The notes below the pieces were generated by a model. That model had not been told where the DNA came from and ran no database searches. It saw nothing but the letters and a program-made list of their open reading frames with translations. The position numbers and the translations under genes were made by a program. DNA of 64,000 bases, from positions 186,001 to 250,000 of the forward strand of contig CP140035.1 of NCBI GenBank assembly GCA_039829955.1, given 5' to 3'. Source of the DNA: Buchnera aphidicola (Nurudea shiraii). Lineage in GTDB: Bacteria > Pseudomonadota > Gammaproteobacteria > Enterobacterales > Enterobacteriaceae. This document shows positions 10,829-20,957 of this stretch, one piece after another. Each line of letters opens with the position of its first letter. Within the stretch, counting starts at the first letter, position 1.

Positions 10829-11149
10829 ATGAATGTCATAAAAAAAATTCAATCTCAAATTAAAAATAATCCTATATTAATTTATATGAAAGGTACCCCG
10901 TCTTCTCCTAGTTGTGGCTTTTCTGCTCAAGCGGTTCAAGCGTTGTTGTCATGTGGCGAAAAGTTCGCATATATAGATATTCTTAAATATCCAGATATTC
11001 GAATGGAATTACCAAAATATGCTAATTGGCCGACTTTTCCGCAATTATGGATTAATGGAGAACTTATAGGAGGATGCAATATAATTTTAGAATTATTTGA
11101 AGGCGGAAAATTAAAAAATTTAGTTATGAAAGCTTTAAATAAAATTTAA
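10829..11149 (+). CDS. grxD: Monothiol glutaredoxin (Grx4 type)
   Basis: Monothiol glutaredoxins of this class bind and deliver [2Fe-2S] clusters. The 106-residue protein (E. coli GrxD 115) has the CGFS active site in SPSCGFSAQ, the cis-proline segment WPTFPQLW and the glutathione-binding GGCN motif. The shortening is at the C-terminus. It follows ssrA (opposite strand), and the TAGGAATAAAA region upstream offers a weak Shine-Dalgarno sequence. It may work with ErpA, encoded in the same window, in cluster delivery (inference). Confidence 0.95.
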   Translation: MNVIKKIQSQIKNNPILIYMKGTPSSPSCGFSAQAVQALLSCGEKFAYIDILKYPDIRMELPKYANWPTFPQLWINGELIGGCNIILELFEGGKLKNLVMKALNKI

Positions 11150-11250
11150 AATAGTTTTAAAAAGTTATTCTTTTGTTATTTATAATTAAATTGGGTTATA
11201 AATTAGATATTTAAAAATTTTTACTATTTTAAATTTTTATCGATAGCATT

Positions 11251-11886
11251 TTAATTTTTGGGTGGCCATCCACCCAATTTTTTCCAACGATTCACTATTT
11301 TGCAAAATAAGTTAGCTGTTTTTTTTGCATCGTATAAAGCTGAATGTGCTTGGTTATTATCAAATTTTAATCCAATAGCTTTACATGCTTTCGCTAGTAC
11401 GGTTTGTCCTAATGCTAATCCACTTAATGTAGCTGTATCAAAAATAACAAAAGAATGGAAGGGATGATTTTTGATTTTATTTCGTTTGATAGCAGCCATA
11501 ATAAAATTATAATCAAATATTGCGTTATGAGCTACAATAATACCTTTACTACATCTTTGTTGTTTTATGTTTTTGTTAATAAGTGTAAAGATAGAGTTTA
11601 GCGCTTCATATTCATTTATAGCTCCTCGTAAAGGACTAAAAGGATCAATTTTATTAAAATTAATAGCATTAGGATCTATTATCGATCCTAAAAAAGGTTT
11701 TATATGATAGTGTAAAAGTGTTTCTTTTTTTAGTAATCCCAAGGAATTAATTTTTAGTGTAATTACAGCAATTTCTAAAAGTGCATTAGTTTTTGAATTT
11801 AATCCTGAAGTTTCGATATCTATTACTACAGGATAAAAGGTTCGAAAACGTTTTCTTAAGAAATAATTTGTTTTATCTTTATACAT
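11251..11886 (-). CDS. rnt: Ribonuclease T
   Basis: RNase T is a DEDD-family 3'-5' exoribonuclease that trims tRNA and 5S/23S rRNA ends. The 211-residue protein (E. coli 215) shows Exo I ([10 protein letters not shown]), Exo II ([11 protein letters not shown]) and Exo III ([12 protein letters not shown]) with the catalytic D, E, D, H and D. The ATG at 11886 has GAGAG upstream on the minus strand. It is convergent with grxD and divergent from sodA. grxD (ydhD), rnt and sodB are neighbours in E. coli, and here a manganese-type SOD gene occupies the sod position. Confidence 0.95.
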   Translation of the reverse strand: MYKDKTNYFLRKRFRTFYPVVIDIETSGLNSKTNALLEIAVITLKINSLGLLKKETLLHYHIKPFLGSIIDPNAINFNKIDPFSPLRGAINEYEALNSIFTLINKNIKQQRCSKGIIVAHNAIFDYNFIMAAIKRNKIKNHPFHSFVIFDTATLSGLALGQTVLAKACKAIGLKFDNNQAHSALYDAKKTANLFCKIVNRWKKLGGWPPKN

Positions 11887-12102
11887 TAGACTCTCATTTT
11901 GTATTAAAATATATTTAATTTTTTATAATATTTTGTATAATATTAAATTAAATTTATTACGTTTTTAAAATTTTTTAAGATATAATGTATAATATTAAAA
12001 TAAGAGATTATTATTATAGAATTATATTTTATTTTAGTAGTAAATATTATATATATTTTAAATATAATTTTAGTTAATACATTAGAACACTAGGACTATA
12101 CA

Positions 12103-12723
12103 ATGAGTTATATTTTACCAGCACTTTCTTATTCTTATGATAGTTTGGAACCTTACTTAGATCAACAAACAATGAAAATTCATCATTTAAAGCATCATCA
12201 AGCATACATTAATAATACTAATGAAATATTGAAAAATGAAGATAAAGCGTATATGAACATGCCTATTAATAGTTTAATTTCTCAATTAAGTATAATAGAT
12301 GTGAAAAACAAGATAGGATTGCAAAATAACGCAGGTGGGCATGCTAATCATAAATTATTTTGGACTATTTTAAAACTTGGTACTACTTTATCAGGTAATT
12401 TAAAAATAGCCCTTGAAAATAATTTTGGGTCTATTGAAAACTTTAAAAGAGAATTTGAAAGAATTTCTGTAAATCACTTTGGTTCTGGTTGGATTTGGTT
12501 AGTTAAAAAAAATAAAAAATTAATAGTTGTTTCTACAAGCAATCAAAATAATCCATTAATGGGGGAAGAGATATCTGGAACATCGGGTTTTCCTATTTTT
12601 GGTTTAGATGTTTGGGAACATGCTTATTATTTAAAATATCAGAATAATCGTATTAATTACATAAAATCTTTTTGGAATGTAATTAATTGGGATAAAGCTA
12701 ATGAAAGATTTGAAAAAAAATAA
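12103..12723 (+). CDS. sodA: Superoxide dismutase, manganese type
   Basis: This enzyme dismutates superoxide in the cytoplasm. The 206-residue protein has the metal ligands H27, H83, D170 and H174 ([13 protein letters not shown]). The second-shell glutamine is in SNQNNPLMG (about Q149), in the C-terminal domain as in Mn enzymes, rather than at the position used by Fe enzymes, so manganese is preferred. The ATG at 12103 has a weak AGGA-like sequence upstream. It is followed by pth with a 90-base gap. Confidence 0.94.
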   Translation: MSYILPALSYSYDSLEPYLDQQTMKIHHLKHHQAYINNTNEILKNEDKAYMNMPINSLISQLSIIDVKNKIGLQNNAGGHANHKLFWTILKLGTTLSGNLKIALENNFGSIENFKREFERISVNHFGSGWIWLVKKNKKLIVVSTSNQNNPLMGEEISGTSGFPIFGLDVWEHAYYLKYQNNRINYIKSFWNVINWDKANERFEKK

Positions 12724-12813
12724 AATTTTAATTTTATGAATATATTAGTTGATTATAATTATTTTAATATTGATATATACATTTAGTTAGGAATATTTTA
12801 AAAGAGTAAAATT

Positions 12814-13410
12814 TTGAAAAATGTTAAATTGATAGTCGGATTGTCCAATCCAATTATTCAGTATAATCAAACTCGACATAACATGGGTGCTTGGTTTATT
12901 CAAAATTTAGCTAAATTTCACAATCAAATTTTAAAAAAACATGATAAGTTTTTAGGATATATAGGGAATTTTACTTATTATAATTCTAAAGTATATTTAT
13001 TAATACCTAATATATTTATGAATTTAAATGCTCAATCTATTTTAATAGTTTCTAAATTTTATAAAATTATGTTAGATGAAATTTTAGTAGTTCATGACGA
13101 GTTAGATTTAAAACCGGGTTCAATGAGATTAAAATTAGGTTTTGGTCATAATGGTCATAATGGGATAAGAAATATTATTAATGTAATTTCAAAGAAGAAT
13201 GGTTTTTTAAGAATTCAAATTGGAATTGGACGTCCTCATGGATCAAAAAAAATTTCTGATTTTGTTTTATCATCTCCTTTATTAGAGGAAAAACAATTAA
13301 TTGAAAGATCCATTCTTGATGCTGTAAAAATAACTAACATGTTAATAAAAAAAAATTGTTTTTCAGTGCAACATCTTAAAAAGTTAAATCAAATGATTAA
13401 TTTAAGATAA
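12814..13410 (+). CDS. pth: Peptidyl-tRNA hydrolase
   Basis: Pth recycles peptidyl-tRNA dropped by ribosomes. The 198-residue protein (E. coli 194) has the start block LIVGLSNP, the catalytic His in TRHNMGAW (H22), FMNLN, the HDELDL motif, and GHNGHNG. The start is a TTG at 12814 after AAAAGAG; no ATG lies near, and family alignment requires this start. The usual Gly after the N-terminal Asn-Pro is Ile here. It is followed 47 bases later by ychF, the same pair as in E. coli. Confidence 0.94.
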   Translation: MKNVKLIVGLSNPIIQYNQTRHNMGAWFIQNLAKFHNQILKKHDKFLGYIGNFTYYNSKVYLLIPNIFMNLNAQSILIVSKFYKIMLDEILVVHDELDLKPGSMRLKLGFGHNGHNGIRNIINVISKKNGFLRIQIGIGRPHGSKKISDFVLSSPLLEEKQLIERSILDAVKITNMLIKKNCFSVQHLKKLNQMINLR

Positions 13411-13457
13411 TTATAAAATATAATTAAATTTAAAGTTTTTTATGAGGTTGGTATTTT

Positions 13458-14543
13458 ATGGGGTTTAAGTGTGGTTTAGTAGGTTTACCTAATGTAGGTA
13501 AATCAACTATATTTAACGAATTAACAAGTTTAAATGTTCCAGCACATAATTTTCCATTTTGTACTATTAAACCTAATGTTGGAACGATGTTTATTCCTGA
13601 TAGTCGTTTGAATAAAATTGCTAGTATAGTCAATTCTAATCGTGTTATTCCTACGTGTATAGAATTAGTTGATATAGCTGGTTTAGTAAAAGGAGCACAT
13701 AAAGGAGAAGGATTAGGAAATAAATTTTTAAGTCATATCAAACAAACAGATTTAATTATCCATGTAGTGCGAGGTTTTAAAAACAATGCTATTACTCATG
13801 TTTACGGAAGAGTAAATCCTATAGACGACATTGAAATAGTTAACTTAGAATTAATATTTTCCGATTTAAATACTTGTATAAAAAGAATAGATAAAATTAA
13901 AAATAATAATATTTTTAACAAAAATAAAACACACCGAGAATTAGAAATATTGAATCGTTGTTTAATGTTTTTAAAAGAAAATAAATTTTTAAAATTTTTA
14001 AATTTAACTCCAGAAGAAATAAAAGTTCTTAATCATTTGCAATTAATTACATTGAAACCTATGATTTATGTCATTAATATGAATCATCATATTGATGATA
14101 ATGATGTATTTTTTAAAAATATATCTAATATTTTTAAAAATAAACATTTTAAATTTTTATATATTCATATGAATTGTAAAAATAAAAATTCTTTACAAGA
14201 AAACAAGGTTGTTAAAAATTTAGAATTACCATTAGGAAAGTCTGGTTTAAGTAATATTGCTAAGTTAGGATATGAGATTTTAAAATTAAAAACATTTTTT
14301 ACCGCTGGAGAGAAAGAAGTGCGTGCATGGACGACAAATAGTGGAATTAAAATTTTTGAATCAGTTAAGTGTATTCATACAGATTTTAGTAAAGGTTTTA
14401 TTCGAGCTCAAGTAATTTCGTATCTTGATTTTATACAGTATAATGGTGTTAAAAACGTTAAAAAAGCTGGTAAAGTAAAATTAGAAGGAAAAGATTATTT
14501 TATTAATGATGGAGACATTATTAATGTTTTATATAAGATATAA
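13458..14543 (+). CDS. ychF: Obg-like ATPase/GTPase YchF
   Basis: YchF (EngD/OLA1 family) is a ribosome-associated nucleotidase. The 361-residue protein (E. coli 363) begins GFKCGLVGLPNVGKST (G1), with G3 DIAGLVKGAHKGEGLG, a degenerate G4 (VINMNH, in keeping with the ATP preference of the family), a coiled-coil middle, and a C-terminal TGS domain with TNSGIKIFES and GKDYFINDGDII. Upstream AGGTTGG provides a ribosome site. It ends shortly before two hairpins and the convergent thr operon. Confidence 0.96.
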   Translation: MGFKCGLVGLPNVGKSTIFNELTSLNVPAHNFPFCTIKPNVGTMFIPDSRLNKIASIVNSNRVIPTCIELVDIAGLVKGAHKGEGLGNKFLSHIKQTDLIIHVVRGFKNNAITHVYGRVNPIDDIEIVNLELIFSDLNTCIKRIDKIKNNNIFNKNKTHRELEILNRCLMFLKENKFLKFLNLTPEEIKVLNHLQLITLKPMIYVINMNHHIDDNDVFFKNISNIFKNKHFKFLYIHMNCKNKNSLQENKVVKNLELPLGKSGLSNIAKLGYEILKLKTFFTAGEKEVRAWTTNSGIKIFESVKCIHTDFSKGFIRAQVISYLDFIQYNGVKNVKKAGKVKLEGKDYFINDGDIINVLYKI

Positions 14544-14592
14544 AGATTTATTATTTTTAATATAAAAGTAAAATACTTTATAGAAGATTTTC

Positions 14593-14614
14593 ATACAAAA
14601 TACGCATTTTGTAT
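14593..14614. terminator. Hairpin between ychF and thrC (first)
   Basis: A perfect 9-bp stem ATACAAAAT / ATTTTGTAT with the 4-base loop ACGC lies 49 bases after the ychF stop. It may terminate either of the two convergent transcripts. Confidence 0.55.
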
Positions 14615-14616
14615 AC

Positions 14617-14634
14617 AGAGAAATATTTTTCTCT
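14617..14634. terminator. Hairpin between ychF and thrC (second)
   Basis: AGAGAAA / TTTCTCT, 7 bp with a 4-base loop, directly after the first hairpin and 19 bases beyond the thrC stop. The tandem pair between convergent genes suggests a two-sided termination region. Confidence 0.5.
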
Positions 14635-14653
14635 ATATACAAGTACAATTTTG

Positions 14654-15943
14654 TTATTTTATTAAAAATTTTCTCAATTCATATAGATTTGGGGAAATAT
14701 TATGCGAAAACATAGGTAATTTAATGCGGCTAGATAATTCAATAGGTAAAGTTAGAGTTATGTTTAAGATTTTTTCTACAGTATTTTTAAATTTTGATGG
14801 GTGTGCAGTTCCTAAAAATAGTCCAAATTCTTCATTTTTTATTTTCTTTTTTAACACATCATATGCTACTGCTGCATGAGGCTCTGAAATATATCCTTTT
14901 TGTTTTAAATCTATTAAACTTTCTTGTGTTGATATTTCAGATGTGCTTCCAAATCTTAATTTTTTTAGTGACCATGATTTTCTTTTGAATAGCTCTTCTA
15001 TTCGTGGCCAATTGTTGGGTTGGCTTATATCCATAGCATTAGAAAGTGTTGATATAGTATTTTTTGGAATCCAAGCGCCTGTTTCAAGAAATCTTGGAAC
15101 GGTATTGTTAGAATTAGTAGCTGCTATAAATGATTTTATAGGAAGACCCAAGGATTTTGCTAGTAAACCTGCAGTGATATTTCCAAAGTTTCCACAAGGT
15201 ACAGATATGACTAGATTTTTTTTTTGTATAGGTGTGAGTAAAGAAAAGGCTTCAAAATAGTAACACATTTGTGCAAATAGTCTACTTACATTGATGGAAT
15301 TGGCGGAATTTAATCCTATTGATTTTTTGAGATTTTCATCTTGAAAAGCTTGTTTCACAAGATTTTGACATTCATCAAAGCTACCATTTACTGAAATAGT
15401 AACTATATTTTTTCCTAATGTACAGAATAGTTGTTCTTGTAATTTGCTGATTCTTCCTTTAGGATAAAGAATAACAACTTTGACATTTTTCATTTCATAA
15501 AAAGCATGAGCAACAGCAGCTCCCGTATCTCCAGAAGTAGCTGTTAAAATTGTTATAGTCTCGTTTTTTTTGTAATTTAAAAAAGATATGACTTGAGCCA
15601 TAAATCTTGCTCCAAAGTCTTTAAAGGCTAATGTAGGACCATGAAAAAGTTCGAGGCAAGCTATATTTTTTGTAATTGGAGTTATTTTTGGAGTAGTACG
15701 AGAGAATGCTGCATCGATTTGTTTTTTTATATCAGAAGAACAAATTTCGTCTCCTATTATAATAGATAATAGTTTTTCACTGCGTTCTAAGAAATCCATT
15801 TCTAATAATTTTGAGAGTTCTTTATGTGAAATAGTAGGTAACTTTTTTGGAAAGAATAATCCTTGTTGATTTCCAAGTCCTAATTTTACAGCTTCAGAAA
15901 AATTTTTTTCTTCTTTTTTATCTTTGAGATTATATAGTTTCAT
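14654..15943 (-). CDS. thrC: Threonine synthase
   Basis: ThrC converts O-phosphohomoserine to threonine using PLP. The 429-residue protein (E. coli 428) has the PLP lysine in LAFKDFGARF (K108), the SGDTGAA phosphate-binding turn and VSVPCGNFGNITAG. It is the last gene of thrABC; thrB ends 3 bases before it. It is needed to supply the aphid host with threonine and, through it, isoleucine. The frame is complete and intact. Confidence 0.97.
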   Translation of the reverse strand: MKLYNLKDKKEEKNFSEAVKLGLGNQQGLFFPKKLPTISHKELSKLLEMDFLERSEKLLSIIIGDEICSSDIKKQIDAAFSRTTPKITPITKNIACLELFHGPTLAFKDFGARFMAQVISFLNYKKNETITILTATSGDTGAAVAHAFYEMKNVKVVILYPKGRISKLQEQLFCTLGKNIVTISVNGSFDECQNLVKQAFQDENLKKSIGLNSANSINVSRLFAQMCYYFEAFSLLTPIQKKNLVISVPCGNFGNITAGLLAKSLGLPIKSFIAATNSNNTVPRFLETGAWIPKNTISTLSNAMDISQPNNWPRIEELFKRKSWSLKKLRFGSTSEISTQESLIDLKQKGYISEPHAAVAYDVLKKKIKNEEFGLFLGTAHPSKFKNTVEKILNITLTLPIELSSRIKLPMFSHNISPNLYELRKFLIK

Positions 15944-15946
15944 ATA

Positions 15947-16876
15947 TTATCCTATTTGACGTGTTCCTATAGTGTCTAATTTACATATGTGAACAAATCC
16001 CTTTTTTGTTTGAAGGTAATTCTTGTTTAGCCATGTTTTTATTTTTTGAGCTTTTTGTAAATTGTCAGATATAACGAAAATAGTTGGCCCTGATCCTGAT
16101 ATTCCACATCCTATAGCTCCTATTTTTTTAATTTCTTTTTTTGTTTTTAAGAAATTAGGTATTAATTTAATTCGATATGGTTCAGCTATGATGTCTTTCA
16201 TAAGTTTTGAAGTTAATTGTGGTTGTTTGGTATGCAAAGAATGAATAAATCCAGCTAAGTAACGACTATGTTTTATACACACATCCTTACTGTATTTTAG
16301 GGGTAATATCGTTCTTGCATCTTCTGTTTTTATTTTAATTCCAGGCCAAGCAATTATCCAAAACCAATTTTTAAACATTGGTAATTTTTGACAGATAATA
16401 TTATTGGTGTTAATTATTAATTGTAATCCACCTAAAAAGCATGGTGCAACATTGTCGTAATGTATGCTTCCAGATATCTGACCTTCTAATTTTCCCATAA
16501 GCAATAGTAATTCAGAGTTTTTTATTGGATTATTAAAATATGTATTCATAGCTGTAATAGAGGCTACTACAGAACAAGCACTTGATCCTAATCCAGATCC
16601 GATGGGCATGTTTTTTTCAAGAATTATAGTAATAGGAAGATTTTTTTTTAAAAAAGAGCAAAAATAATTCCAACATTTCCAAACTATATTACTGTTAATA
16701 TCAATAGGTAATTGATTTGAAAATGCTCCTTTATTTATTAAATTAAAAGTTTTAGAAGGAACAATAGTTACAGTATCTCCTAAACATGATCCATCTATTG
16801 GTGTAATAGCAGCGCCTAATACGTCAAATCCAACTCCTACATTTCCAATGGACGCAGGAGAATAAATTTTTACCAT
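15947..16876 (-). CDS. thrB: Homoserine kinase
   Basis: ThrB phosphorylates homoserine. The 309-residue GHMP kinase (E. coli 310) starts [21 protein letters not shown] and has the ATP-binding motif [12 protein letters not shown] (about 90-101) and the C-terminal motif [12 protein letters not shown]. The ATG at 16876 has AAGGAATT upstream. It lies 17 bases after thrA and 3 bases before thrC, so it is in one operon. Confidence 0.97.
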   Translation of the reverse strand: MVKIYSPASIGNVGVGFDVLGAAITPIDGSCLGDTVTIVPSKTFNLINKGAFSNQLPIDINSNIVWKCWNYFCSFLKKNLPITIILEKNMPIGSGLGSSACSVVASITAMNTYFNNPIKNSELLLLMGKLEGQISGSIHYDNVAPCFLGGLQLIINTNNIICQKLPMFKNWFWIIAWPGIKIKTEDARTILPLKYSKDVCIKHSRYLAGFIHSLHTKQPQLTSKLMKDIIAEPYRIKLIPNFLKTKKEIKKIGAIGCGISGSGPTIFVISDNLQKAQKIKTWLNKNYLQTKKGFVHICKLDTIGTRQIG

Positions 16877-16893
16877 TATTCAAATTCCTTATT

Positions 16894-19350
16894 TTATAAT
16901 AATATACGTAATATATCAGAAAACACTCCTGCTGCAGTGACGACTTTGCCTGCTCCGTATCCCCTTAATACTAGTGGAATGGGATTATAATATTTGCTAT
17001 AAAAAGCTAATGCGTTTTCTCCATTTTTAATTTCATATAATGGGTCTTGTTTGTTTACTTCATCTATTTTAACTTCACATGATCCTTGTTTATTGATTAT
17101 TCCAACAAACCTAAGAGTTTTTCCATTTTTCGCAATTTTTTTAATACGATCGTAGAAAACTTGATCTAGGTCTTGTAATTGAGTAATAAAATCGTTGGAA
17201 TTAGAAATATGATTAAATTTTTCAGGTAATATAGGATTAATTTTAATATCTTTTAGTTCTAAATTTAGTCCAATTTCTCGAGCTAGTACTAATAACTTTC
17301 GAGCTACATCTATTCCAGATAAATCATCTTTTGGATTAGGTTCAGTAAATCCTAGTTCACGTGCTTGTTTCGTTGCTTCAGATAATAATATATTTTCTTC
17401 TAATTTTCCAAATATAAATGATAGTGATCCTGATAAAATTCCTCTAAAATGTATTAGTTTGTCTCCTGCATAAAACAAATGTTTTAAATTTTCTATTATT
17501 GGCAATCCAGCTCCTACATTAGTTTCATATAGAAATTTTTTATTAGAATGTAAAGCAGAAGATCTAATATTTTTATAATATTGCATGTTAGATGTATTGG
17601 CTTTTTTATTAGATGCTACAATATTAAATCCGCTTGTGAGTAGTTTAGCATATTGGTCTGCTATTTTTTGATCAGAAGTACAATCTACAATAATAGGATT
17701 TATTAAATTATTATGTTTAGATAAAGAAATTAAGTCGTTAATTTTAAATGGCTCTTCAGTGATAGAAAAGCTTTCTTTCCAATTATTTAAGTTAATTCCA
17801 TTTTCTACATTTTTAAGTATTTTTTTTGAGTTTGCTATTCCGCATATTTTTAAATTTATGTTTTTTGACTTTAACTGATATTGTTGTTTTTGTAATTGAT
17901 TTAATAAAGTATTTCCTACACCACCAATGCCTATAAGGAACAATTCAGCGGAATAAAAGTTGCGATTTTTAAATAAAATATCATGTATTGCTTTAGTTCC
18001 GGATAATATATGATTATTGTGTATTACTATTGAAATAGAATTTTTCGATAATTCTTGCGAAATAGAAAATATTTTTATGTAAATTTTAGATAACTTTAAA
18101 AATATTTTATGGAAAGAATTTTTTTGCGTTGTTATCCCTGATCCTATGATAGATAAAATAGCTAAATTTTTTATTATTTTTATAGGACGGAGAAGTTTAT
18201 TTTTTAGTTCTAGATGAAATTCATTTTTTAATACATTAAAGGTTTTTTCCATGTAATTTTTAGATATGCAAAAATTAATGCTAAATTCTGGAGAGCATTG
18301 TGTTACTAGTATAATTTCAATTTTATTTAGGGACATAATAGAGAAAATTCTTGATGTTATTGAAATCATATTGTTTTCTTTATATTTTTCAATGCAAAAC
18401 ATGATTATATTATTAAGATGAGTAATTCCTTTTATTGAAGTTACAGTATCGTTAGAATTTTTATGTATTATTGTTCCATGAGAACTTGGATTTTTAGTGT
18501 TTTTAATTAGGCAAGGTATCTTAAATTCTGAAAGTGGAGCTATAGTTTTCGGATGTAAAACGTTTGCTCCAAAATAAGACAATTCTATAGCTTCTTGATA
18601 TGAAAGTGCTTTAAGTAATTTTGCATCTTTTATATATTTAGGGTCACATGTATATATTCCATCAACGTCTGTCCAAATTTCACATATTTTTCCTTTTAAA
18701 CATACAGATAAAATAGCTGCAGAGTAATCGGATCCATTTCTTCCTAAAACTACCAATTCATTTTTTTTATTTCCTGCTATAAATCCAGCCATTAATATAA
18801 TATGATTTTTAGGTATATTTATAGAATGAATTCTTGAAGTTGAAATATAGATGTCAATAGTAGAATCTAAATAACCTCCTGTAGCTAGAAGATTTTTTTT
18901 TGGGTTAATAATTGTAACTTCATGAGAATTAGATTTAAGAATATTTTCCATAATAATGACAGATAATAATTCTCCATAACAAATTATTTTAGCACGAATG
19001 TTATCAGGACATTGTTCTAATAAGTTTATTCCATTAAAAATGCGTTTTAATTTTAAAAATTTATTTTCGATAATCTCTGTTACTAATTTGTGTGGAAAAT
19101 TGTTATTTTTTTGATGTATGTTAGAAATTAATTCAGAAAAAATTTTTTTTATTTCATAAATTTCACATGATATAGATTTTTTTTTAATTGAGTTTTCAAT
19201 TATATTAATTAAAAAATTAGTAATTTTTTCTGGTGCAGATAGTACAACAGCCACTTGTTCGTTTTCAAAACTTTTTTGAATAATTTGTGAAGAACGTAAA
19301 AACATTGTTGCATTTGCTAATGAAGTTCCACCAAATTTAAGTATTTTCAT
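16894..19350 (-). CDS. thrA: Bifunctional aspartokinase I / homoserine dehydrogenase I
   Basis: This protein catalyses the first and third steps of the aspartate-to-threonine pathway. The 818-residue protein (E. coli 820) has the N-terminal kinase motif KFGGTSLAN, the GRNGSDYSAA site, the central ACT regulatory region, and the C-terminal dehydrogenase with LIGIGGVGNTLL (NAD(P) fold) and the catalytic block GILSGSLSFIFG with NPKDDLSGID. Both catalytic halves look complete. It is preceded by AGGAACAAC, which resembles the E. coli thrA ribosome site, and by a relic attenuator hairpin. Confidence 0.97.
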   Translation of the reverse strand: MKILKFGGTSLANATMFLRSSQIIQKSFENEQVAVVLSAPEKITNFLINIIENSIKKKSISCEIYEIKKIFSELISNIHQKNNNFPHKLVTEIIENKFLKLKRIFNGINLLEQCPDNIRAKIICYGELLSVIIMENILKSNSHEVTIINPKKNLLATGGYLDSTIDIYISTSRIHSINIPKNHIILMAGFIAGNKKNELVVLGRNGSDYSAAILSVCLKGKICEIWTDVDGIYTCDPKYIKDAKLLKALSYQEAIELSYFGANVLHPKTIAPLSEFKIPCLIKNTKNPSSHGTIIHKNSNDTVTSIKGITHLNNIIMFCIEKYKENNMISITSRIFSIMSLNKIEIILVTQCSPEFSINFCISKNYMEKTFNVLKNEFHLELKNKLLRPIKIIKNLAILSIIGSGITTQKNSFHKIFLKLSKIYIKIFSISQELSKNSISIVIHNNHILSGTKAIHDILFKNRNFYSAELFLIGIGGVGNTLLNQLQKQQYQLKSKNINLKICGIANSKKILKNVENGINLNNWKESFSITEEPFKINDLISLSKHNNLINPIIVDCTSDQKIADQYAKLLTSGFNIVASNKKANTSNMQYYKNIRSSALHSNKKFLYETNVGAGLPIIENLKHLFYAGDKLIHFRGILSGSLSFIFGKLEENILLSEATKQARELGFTEPNPKDDLSGIDVARKLLVLAREIGLNLELKDIKINPILPEKFNHISNSNDFITQLQDLDQVFYDRIKKIAKNGKTLRFVGIINKQGSCEVKIDEVNKQDPLYEIKNGENALAFYSKYYNPIPLVLRGYGAGKVVTAAGVFSDILRILL

Positions 19351-19381
19351 ATTTTAAGTTGTTCCTGGAATAATATATAAT

Positions 19382-19414
19382 AAAAGCCCACACTTCGTAA
19401 AAGGGTAAGCTTTT
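19382..19414 (-). promoter_or_regulatory. Relic thr attenuator terminator upstream of thrA
   Basis: On the minus strand AAAAGCTTACCC (19414-19403) pairs with GTGTGGGCTTTT (19393-19382), a 12-position stem with one mismatch and two G-U pairs, followed by TTTTATTA. The G-U pairs become C-A mismatches on the other strand, so the structure favours the thr transcript. It ends 31 bases before the thrA ATG. The same GGGCTTTT sequence and a similar GGTAACAAC-type ribosome site lie at this place in the E. coli thr leader (from memory). No Thr/Ile-rich leader peptide can be read upstream, so control by leader translation is probably lost. Confidence 0.6.
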
Positions 19415-20145
19415 ATATGCATATAGCTTAAGTTGATTTTCAATACGTTTTCAAATATAAATATATTTTTACATAGTCATGAATATCGAATTTTTAAATA
19501 TATGAGTTATGTTAAATAGTAATCTTGGTATAAAATATATTGAATAGGTATTTTATGTGATAAATTTAATATTTAATATATTATCATATCTATAATAAAA
19601 ATATTTTATATATTTTCTATTATAAAATTATAATTTTAATTTTTGTTTTATAAGAAACATTATTGTAGCTTAGGAATGATATAATGAAAGAATAATGTAA
19701 GATTATAATATTTTTATAAAATTTGTATGTGTAATTAAATAAATTGTATTGAAAAGTTAATTAATATTATTGAATTCTATAGATTTCTTATATAATCATG
19801 TTTTTGATAGTAGTTAATTTGTATTTTATGATCAAAATTAATTAGAAAATTGATTGCTTTCATGGTTAATTATAGATATAGCTAATTTTAGGTATAATAA
19901 TAAAATTTTTAAAATATTAAGTGTGGAACATCTATCCAGGCATGTTACGATAATTAAAATAGTGTCGTTTTATGTATTTATCTAAATATTAATAATATAA
20001 ACGTTATAATTATTTTTAATTGTATTTTATTTGATTTTAAGTTTTAAAGATTTTTAAAATATAAGTTATATTGAACTATATTATTAAACTTTACAATATT
20101 TTTGATTTTAATATTAAAGAGTTTTTTTAAACAAATATATTTTAA
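19415..20145. other. Eroded spacer between thrA and dksA
   Basis: About 730 bases with no supported gene. It should contain the thr promoter. In other Buchnera I recall hpt, panC and panB lying between thrA and dksA; none is readable as an open frame here. A short minus-strand stretch near 19927-19990 (reads YFNYRNMP, then stop) weakly resembles the C-terminal end of hypoxanthine phosphoribosyltransferase, and is locally less AT-rich. This is a weak relic call. Confidence 0.4.
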
Positions 20146-20170
20146 GTGAAACGGGAAGAGTCCCGTTCAC
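20146..20170 (-). terminator. Intrinsic terminator of dksA
   Basis: GTGAACGGGA / TCCCGTTTCAC on the minus strand forms a 10-bp stem with one bulge and a 4-base loop CTCT, starting 22 bases after the dksA stop. It is the most GC-rich hairpin in this AT-rich area, and a T-containing tract follows (TTAAAATATATTTG). This is typical of a conserved terminator. Confidence 0.75.
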
Positions 20171-20192
20171 TGAGATATTACATAACATATTT

Positions 20193-20648
20193 TCATCCTA
20201 ACATTTGTTTCTTTCTAATTTCTGATAATGTTTTGCAATCTATGCATAAATTGGCTGTAGGTCGTGCTTCTAATCTTTTTATCCCAATTTCTACTCCGCA
20301 TGAATCACAATATCCAAAATCGTTTTCTTCGACTTTTTTTAAAGTTTTTTCAATTTTTTCTATTAATTTTCTTTCTCTATCTCTATGTCTTAATTCAAAA
20401 TTAAATTCTTCTTCTTGTACAGCTCTATCAATTGGATCTGGAAAATTGGTAGTTTTTTCTTGTGTGTATAGTTTTTGTTTAGGAACGTCGCGTTTTAATT
20501 GAGCAGCCCAAGCAAGAAGAATTTTTTTAAAATGACTTATTTGTTTTTCGTTCATATATTTTTCATTTTTTGTGTTTTCATAAGGTTGCACTCCTGCCAT
20601 GAACAAGATACTTAAAGAAGATCTTTTTTTATTTTTTTCTTTGTGCAT
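20193..20648 (-). CDS. dksA: RNA polymerase-binding transcription factor DksA
   Basis: DksA binds the secondary channel of RNA polymerase and works with ppGpp. The 151-residue protein is exactly the E. coli length and highly conserved. It has the coiled coil (about 33-108), the tip region with FPDPIDRA and Asp residues, and a four-cysteine zinc finger CDSCG...CIDC (C114, C117, C135, C138). The ATG at 20648 starts [15 protein letters not shown]. Such strong conservation in a reduced genome suggests a real role. Confidence 0.98.
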   Translation of the reverse strand: MHKEKNKKRSSLSILFMAGVQPYENTKNEKYMNEKQISHFKKILLAWAAQLKRDVPKQKLYTQEKTTNFPDPIDRAVQEEEFNFELRHRDRERKLIEKIEKTLKKVEENDFGYCDSCGVEIGIKRLEARPTANLCIDCKTLSEIRKKQMLG

Positions 20649-20957
20649 GATATATATCCTTTAAATACACTTTATTTTAGATAAAAAGTATTACAAGTGA
20701 AAAATTTTTAGCTGTATTTATATTGTTTGGTGTACACATGAGGTATTACATGTTTATTTGTTGGAGATTATGTATATTTATTTTATATTTTTGATAAATC
20801 AATATTATCAAAATATAAATTTATTGCAAATTTTATACTTTTTAAAATTATTTGTTAAAATTATTTTAAATATTTTAATTAAAATAGATTTAATAATGAT
20901 TTTTAATAGTTAGAAACGTAATAAGAAATTTAGTACTGCAGTTTGGAGAAATTTAAC
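20649..20957. promoter_or_regulatory. Divergent promoter region dksA / truA
   Basis: About 310 AT-rich bases between two divergent genes. It must carry both promoters, but several TATAAT-like hexamers occur and none can be singled out. No eroded gene was recognised. Confidence 0.4.
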
